From Vandiemenella viatica (taxonomy: Eukaryota > Arthropoda > Insecta > Orthoptera > Morabidae), in assembly GCA_031002005.1 (NCBI GenBank), contig JARYHS010013630.1, positions 240,877,539 to 240,941,538 on the forward strand: a stretch of DNA of 64,000 nt. Reading direction: 5' to 3'. Below are positions 59,351 through 64,000 of the stretch, in pieces. Under the pieces are notes generated by a model. It did not search any database and was not told the origin of the DNA. It worked only from the letters and a program-made list of their open reading frames with translations. How positions within the stretch are numbered: position 1 is the stretch's first letter; each line of letters opens with the position of its first letter. Both the position numbers and the translations under genes were made by a program.

Positions 59351-61254
59351 CCCCTACCGCACTGTATGCTCCTCGACAAGTTGTATAGCCCTTGTTAAAA
59401 AATCTCTTTATTGTTCTAACTAGAATATGAAGTACTTGCTGCAGTCTTTGTAGTGAAAAGAGGTAATCTGACTTAAATATAAACGTGTGCCCAGTACTTT
59501 CGACAGAATGGCGCAGAGTAAGGCAACAGCTATATAGAATTCGCCTCACCAGTCCCAGTCAGAAAACTTCCTTTACAAAAAAAGATTTTAAAATTTTTGA
59601 AGTAATTGAAGTTAGGCAGGAAACTTTCATTTACCTGTAGTAATTTCCTTTGCTTCTTATTGTCTCGTAATTGAAATTACTCGTCGCAGATGATTATTCT
59701 TCTGATCATAAAGCTTTCACTCAAAAATATTTTCCAGTATAATTACTACCGATGTGGTATCTAATGACATTACTTTCACCCCATTGTGTTACATGACCGA
59801 GACATCTCCTTTCTTTGAAATTATTTCTTGGCGGTGTACTTAAGTATGACTTCTTTAATAACAGGTCCACGAATCATTCCTTGGTACGAACTGACGGGAG
59901 AAAAATTGGCCACTAGCCTCAGAAAACTATTCACCAAGTTACCAGTCACTAATGGATTGAATATTTTTTGGTAAATACATTCGACTGATAAACCATTGTG
60001 GTAGATTGCGCCAAATCAAGCCGTGAGCGATACGAGATATCTGATATGGAACCCTGCGTTAGGATTCTCGGGCCCCGGGTAAGCATTTTAGCCCCCCCCC
60101 CCCCCCAACCCCAGCAAAATATTTTACTTTAAACTTTTTTTTTTTGTTTAAAATCAGAAAACTTTAAAGCAAAAATGTTTAGATTCATAGTTTCACATTT
60201 TAAAAGTTGCGTTAGATTTCTATATAGATAGGCATGGGCGTTACTCTTTCGTAACGCCAGCCCTGATCGTGTGATACAAATGACCAAATTCTAATAGTAA
60301 AGATACTCCAAGATATAATCCATAATCTTTGTTATTGACGCAGCTATATATATTCTTCTGTCTGCTAAAACGGAACTTTATTGCAAAATAAATGTAGATT
60401 TTCTTTCTTAGACTAATTTATCACATAAATATTATAATTCAGTTTTGTTGTTAATATTAACAGAATGACTGTAGCGGGCTTAGATTTCACGAAGATTTTT
60501 CATATTTGACTTATTATAAGTGGATAATCGCCCTTTTAATTGCTGTCATTAAATTACAAACTTACTAGATTTGCATTTTCGGTGGAGTCAGTATAAGAAA
60601 ATGTTCTGCAGAAATCATTCGCAAAATGCTGGTTGAGTAGTGCTCGCCGAAACATTGGAAATGTAAAATTCTGCCTTTCGGAACAACACTACCGTTCATT
60701 CATCGTTTCCAAACCTATGTGAATATTAAGCGGTTATGATTAGTGCGTTTGTTTGATAATAAGATTTCCGATATAACTCGGTCACTAATGTCCAACTGAT
60801 GCTTGTTCAAGCAGTAAAATTTCCTTTTCCTTTCTTTATATCTTGTAATATGTACTATCATTTTCCATTAGAAACTCGTTCAGTGATGCACGTTATCGTA
60901 TGCATTACCATGTAGCATGTTTTAGTCTTCTAGTTTACGAAACTAAATGTCTTTGTTTATTCTCTTAGGATTTCGCTTGCGTTATTTCCTTTAAACAGGT
61001 GACCTTTCGTTGGATAAGAAAGAATGTAAGCTGCAATTAGAAAAATTAATTTCGTTTCATGTGCTCTGACATCATTTCGTTAATAACATTTAAAGATATT
61101 ATTCATAAATCATTCATCCTATTGGATGTATTTTCGTTCTTATTCCGCTTGTGTGCAATGATTCACTTGACCAATTTTTGTTAACAGTTCAATTCATATC
61201 AAACTGAAGACTTAGCAGAAAGCACCTGCCTATTTTGCAATGTAATTTCCAAAG
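59351..61254. other. intronic sequence, nothing recognised
   Basis: AT-rich, with a 15-C run at 60092-60106. No gene or repeat recognised. Confidence 0.45.
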
Positions 61255-61261
61255 TGTAAAG

Positions 61262-61984
61262 TAATGTTGGGTTTTAATCTCCGTCTAGTGCAGCTAACAA
61301 ATGAAAAAACTTTGTTATGGCCTATGCATTTCGGTTTATTAGACCATCATCAGTGCCCTAGAACAAGTTATGTACAATTTTGATGTGCAGCATAATGTTT
61401 ATCTAAATGAAGGTATAAATTTTGTTATTAAATATTATTATAGCTTATTTTACTTACAGTTTTTTCTTTTATTACATTAATGTATGGAATTGTTCCATAT
61501 CAGTTTCTCCCCTTGAGATTTCTCACTCACTGAACAATTTTCAATAAAGACCATAATTTGCACACGACTGATTTTGAAAGCAAACTTTTGAAAACTGGCT
61601 TGGTTGTTCTTCTTCTTGAGGTTATTCACCAACTGACCATTTTGTTATTACAAGCATATTTATACACGTATTTATACAATGTAGCTTTTAGACAGACTTT
61701 TGTTATTGTTTATGGTTTCTTCTCAAAGATGCTAACTGTCTATGGCTTATGTATTACCAACCTAATTTGTTTACTGAAGTTAAGTTTTATCTTTGTTTGA
61801 ATGTGAGTTTATTTTCAGTGTTCTAAATAGTGTCTGGTTCGTAAGATGGATGTATTCATTGATCACATTTTCCCCTTCGTTTAGTGCCTTTTGTATATGA
61901 AAATTTTCTTGAACTGTCAACATGTTTTTTCTGTGGTTATTGATTGCCAATATTTGCATGTCTGTCCCCATTTCTGTGTGTTCG
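61262..61984 (-). repeat. left arm of the Penelope inverted repeat
   Basis: The reverse complement of 63140-63864, almost base for base. One 3-bp length difference lies at about 61612-61618 (an extra AAC in the right arm) plus a few substitutions. It encodes the last 67 residues of the element's ORF, the 3' untranslated region and a hammerhead-like motif. Confidence 0.95.
61312..61366 (-). ncRNA. hammerhead ribozyme candidate, left arm
   Basis: On the minus strand: stem I strand UUGUU...GGGCA; box CUGAUGA (61347-61353); stem II GGU with loop CUAAUAA closed by ACC; GAAA; a six-base palindromic stem III AUGCAU (61324-61329); cleavage context AUA; then stem I return GGCC..AACAA, which pairs GGC and UUGUU around an internal loop. 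This is the layout of the minimal type-I hammerheads with palindromic stem III known from Penelope-like elements. The A.G at pair 1.1/2.1 is non-canonical, so activity is uncertain. Confidence 0.68.
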
Positions 61985-63201
61985 TGTTTGTTTTCAATTA
62001 AATGTTCTGCATATGTGGAATGATTGGAGCATCTTAATGCCCTTATGTGCTCTTTATATCGGATTTCGAATTTTCTGGCTGTTTGTCCAATATAGATAGC
62101 CTTACACTGTTGGCATGTCAGTTTGTATATTCCTGACTGTTGGTATTTATTTTCAGGTGTATTACTGTTAAAATGTTTTTGGATGGTGTTGTTAGTTCTG
62201 AAAGCTATATTTATTCCCATTCTTCTGAGAATGTTGCTGATTCTGTATGTGTTGGTGTTCAAGTAGGTCATTGTGTGCCATTGTCTGTTTTCTTGTGGTG
62301 TGTCATTGGTGAGTGTGGTTTGGGTAATTGTCTGATGAGGTGGGAGTGTTTGTTGGCCACATTTATATATTTGTTTTTTAATTTTGTAGTTAATCTTTTG
62401 TACCATGTCGGTGTTATAGCCGTTATTGGATGCTATCAGCATAATATTATTGAGCTCTGCTGTGTAGTTTTCTTTGGAGAGGGGTATCTCATTCATTCTG
62501 TGTAACATGTATCTGATAGCAGCTTGCTTGTGGTTGATGGGGTGATTGGAAGTAGCATGTATAATTGTGTCTGTAGTGGTTGGTTTTCTGTAGATGTTGA
62601 AGCTATGTTTATTATGTATCTTCTTTATTGTTAAGTCTAGGAAATGTATTTGGTTTTTAGTTTCTCTTTCGATGGTGAATTTGATGTTTTTCTGTATGTT
62701 GTTAATATCATTGTGGAATTCATCAATTCGTTGGTGTGGTTCATCTATAAGGCAGATTATATCATCAACATATTTAAACCAGTATAATACCTTGTATTGT
62801 TTTGTAGGGATGATTTTCTGGAATATTTCATTCTCAATTAGATCCATAAAAATAGCTGCCATTATCCCAGATATTGGACTCCCCATGGGTAGACCTTCTT
62901 CCTGTATGTAGTATTCTTTATTGAAGCTAAAGTAGTTTTGAGAAGTTATTAAGTTCAGGAGTTCAATTATTTCTGTAATAATTTTAGAGGGTATGTTACT
63001 GTGAATTTTAAGGTTGTTTTCTATATGGTGTATGGTTTCAGCCACAGGGATGTTTGTGAACATACTTTCCACATCAAATGATACTATGGTTGCTGTGTTG
63101 GGGATCCAAGTGTTCTGTATATTTTCTATAAGGTGTGGCGAACACACAGAAATGGGGACAGACATGCAAATATTGGCAATCAATAACCACAGAAAAAACA
63201 T
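61780..63201 (-). CDS. Penelope-like reverse transcriptase with GIY-YIG endonuclease, 5'-truncated
   Basis: 473 codons without a stop. Residues 1-21 come from the antisense of the inverted right arm; homology starts at PHLIENIQ (residue 22). RT motifs: A (SFDVESMF, 41-48), B (GLPMGSP, 103-109), C (YVDD, 144-147) and FLDL (187-190). A linker precedes the GIY-YIG domain: GIYKL (357-361), CQQC, IYIGQTARKF (369-378) and EIRYKEHIRAL. This RT-plus-GIY-YIG order is diagnostic of Penelope-like elements, whose RT copies RNA at an endonuclease nick. The N-terminal third of the RT is missing, so the copy cannot encode a full enzyme, although the remaining frame is intact. Confidence 0.92.
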   Translation of the reverse strand: MFFLWLLIANICMSVPISVCSPHLIENIQNTWIPNTATIVSFDVESMFTNIPVAETIHHIENNLKIHSNIPSKIITEIIELLNLITSQNYFSFNKEYYIQEEGLPMGSPISGIMAAIFMDLIENEIFQKIIPTKQYKVLYWFKYVDDIICLIDEPHQRIDEFHNDINNIQKNIKFTIERETKNQIHFLDLTIKKIHNKHSFNIYRKPTTTDTIIHATSNHPINHKQAAIRYMLHRMNEIPLSKENYTAELNNIMLIASNNGYNTDMVQKINYKIKKQIYKCGQQTLPPHQTITQTTLTNDTPQENRQWHTMTYLNTNTYRISNILRRMGINIAFRTNNTIQKHFNSNTPENKYQQSGIYKLTCQQCKAIYIGQTARKFEIRYKEHIRALRCSNHSTYAEHLIENKHEHTEMGTDMQILAINNHRKNMLTVQENFHIQKALNEGENVINEYIHLTNQTLFRTLKINSHSNKDKT

Positions 63202-63343
63202 GTTGACAGTTCAAGAAAATTTTCATATACAAAAGGCACTAAACGAAGGGGAAAATGTGATCAATGAATACATCCATCTTACGAACCAGACACTATTTAG
63301 AACACTGAAAATAAACTCACATTCAAATAAAGATAAAACTTAA
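63140..63343 (+). pseudogene. C-terminal fragment of the Penelope ORF in the inverted copy
   Basis: Encodes the same last 67 residues as the main ORF (from EHTEMGTDMQ to NSHSNKDKT), ending at TAA 63341-63343. It starts after the GIY-YIG catalytic core, so it has no enzymatic domain by itself. The identity at protein level supports a single recent insertion event. Confidence 0.9.
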
Positions 63344-63759
63344 CTTCAGTAAACAAATTAGGTTGGTAATACATAAGCCATAGACAGTTAGCATCTTTGA
63401 GAAGAAACCATAAACAATAACAAAAGTCTGTCTAAAAGCTACATTGTATAAATACGTGTATAAATATGCTTGTAATAACAAAATGGTCAGTTGGTGAATA
63501 ACCTCAAGAAGAAGAACAACAACCAAGCCTGTTTTCAAAAGTTTGCTTTCAAAATCAGTCGTGTGCAAATTACGGTCTTTATTGAAAATTGTTCAGTGAG
63601 TGAGAAATCTCAAGGGGAGAAACTGATATGGAACAATTCCATACATTAATGTAATAAAAGAAAAAACTGTAAGTAAAATAAGCTATAATAATATTTAATA
63701 ACAAAATTTATACCTTCATTTAGATAAACATTATGCTGCACATCAAAATTGTACATAAC

Positions 63760-63814
63760 TTGTTCTAGGGCACTGATGATGGTCTAATAAACCGAAATGC
63801 ATAGGCCATAACAA
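63760..63814 (+). ncRNA. hammerhead ribozyme candidate, right arm
   Basis: The same 55-nt motif as in the left arm, on the + strand: UUGUU (63760-63764), CUGAUGA (63773-63779), stem II GGU/ACC, GAAA (63794-63797), palindrome AUGCAU (63797-63802), predicted cleavage after A63803, GGCC (63804-63807) and AACAA (63810-63814). Both copies are identical across the core, so transcripts of either strand would carry one. Confidence 0.68.
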
Positions 63815-64000
63815 AGTTTTTTCATTTGTTAGCTGCCCTAGACGGAGATTAAAACCCAACATTAGTATAGCAGCTAAGGATATTGACCTAAATATTAAAA
63901 ATGTAAAGTAATAATTCTTGCAAATTTAAAGCGAGTCATATTTTTATTTTGAAAAGTGATTTTCTAACTCTCATTAAAATTTTCGTCCATATGCAGAAGA

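Larger units (their letters stand above)
63140..63864 (+). repeat. right arm of the Penelope inverted repeat
   Basis: Second copy of the element's 3' end in + orientation. The junction lies at CGAACACACAG, where left and right sequences share a short CG overlap before diverging. The outer edge is at ATTA (63861-63864), which also overlaps the TAA of the target duplication. Confidence 0.95.
61265..63901 (-). mobile_element. Penelope-like retroelement with inverted terminal copies
   Basis: A minus-strand RT-EN ORF with its 3' region is joined head-on at about 63139/63140 to an inverted second copy of the element's 3' 0.72 kb. The whole insertion is flanked by a perfect 10-bp duplication TGTAAAGTAA (61255-61264 and 63902-63911). 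On the right, 37 bp (63865-63901) lie outside the inverted arm with no counterpart on the left. Penelope-like elements are known for pseudo-LTRs in direct or inverted order, variable 5' truncation and short one-sided extensions. Arm identity is very high, so the insertion is recent. Confidence 0.92.
5921..64000 (+). other. osp: osp intron 1 (5' donor; no acceptor in window)
   Basis: The donor GTAAGT at 5921 opens an intron for which no matching acceptor plus PH-domain exon was recognised on the + strand through position 64000. The entire remainder of the window is repeats and AT-rich DNA, consistent with a first intron longer than 58 kb. Very large first introns are common in big polyneopteran genomes. 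A short non-obvious exon, or an unrelated nested gene, cannot be excluded. Confidence 0.6.

Noticed and set aside
62140..62911. Two + strand frames of 121 and 105 codons
   Set aside because: Both are antisense to the Penelope RT/GIY-YIG ORF, which has the conserved motifs.
1..64000. CRISPR array, prokaryotic operons or phage
   Set aside because: No regular spacer-repeat arrays, no gene-dense coding; splice donor, SINEs and LINEs show a eukaryotic genome.

Overview
This window is eukaryotic: AT-rich, gene-poor and full of degraded transposable elements. It almost certainly comes from an insect, and probably a polyneopteran (the orthopteran, phasmid or cockroach side). The commonest repeat is a tRNA-headed SINE. 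Its body and 3' tail resemble, from memory, SINEs common in locust-type genomes; the order-level placement is inference.

Only one host gene is recognisable. At 5795-5920 (+) lies the first coding exon of the outspread/MPRIP orthologue (osp). It encodes 42 residues, ends on a consensus AGG|GTAAGT donor, and sits behind a CpG-rich 5' region (about 5380-5794) with an NRF-1/Ewg-type palindrome and a 25-codon upstream ORF. No later osp exon (the PH-domain exons) was seen, so positions 5921-64000 are best read as part of a very large first intron. Positions 1-5379 are upstream flank.

The rest is a layered collection of mobile elements. (1) SINE family A: 21 copies or fragments, 15 of them on the + strand. 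One near-intact copy at 9989-10231 has a perfect 11-bp target duplication. (2) SINE family B, with a head resembling tRNA-Arg: 20549-20880 (+) and 50335-50583 (-). (3) Small DNA transposons: a 229-bp MITE just inside the osp intron (6001-6229, 8-bp target duplication), two hAT-like elements (7835-8412 and 15845-16122, 8-bp duplications), and PIF/Harbinger-like MITEs (12298-12561, with relatives at 32726-32900 and 34571-34679). (4) Four broken non-LTR retrotransposon 3' ends (about 11812-12005, 17229-17816, 18880-19570, 28260-29529). (5) A dead Tc1-type transposase copy (49249-50042, second catalytic Asp replaced by Ala).

The most interesting locus is at the right end. A young Penelope-like element (61265-63901) carries a 5'-truncated reverse transcriptase plus GIY-YIG endonuclease ORF between two nearly identical 0.72-kb inverted arms. 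It has a 10-bp target duplication, a 37-bp extension on one side only, and a hammerhead-ribozyme-like 55-nt motif in each arm, on opposite strands.

Long stretches between these elements hold nothing I can identify, and they are marked as such. No bona fide tRNA, rRNA or CRISPR was found.
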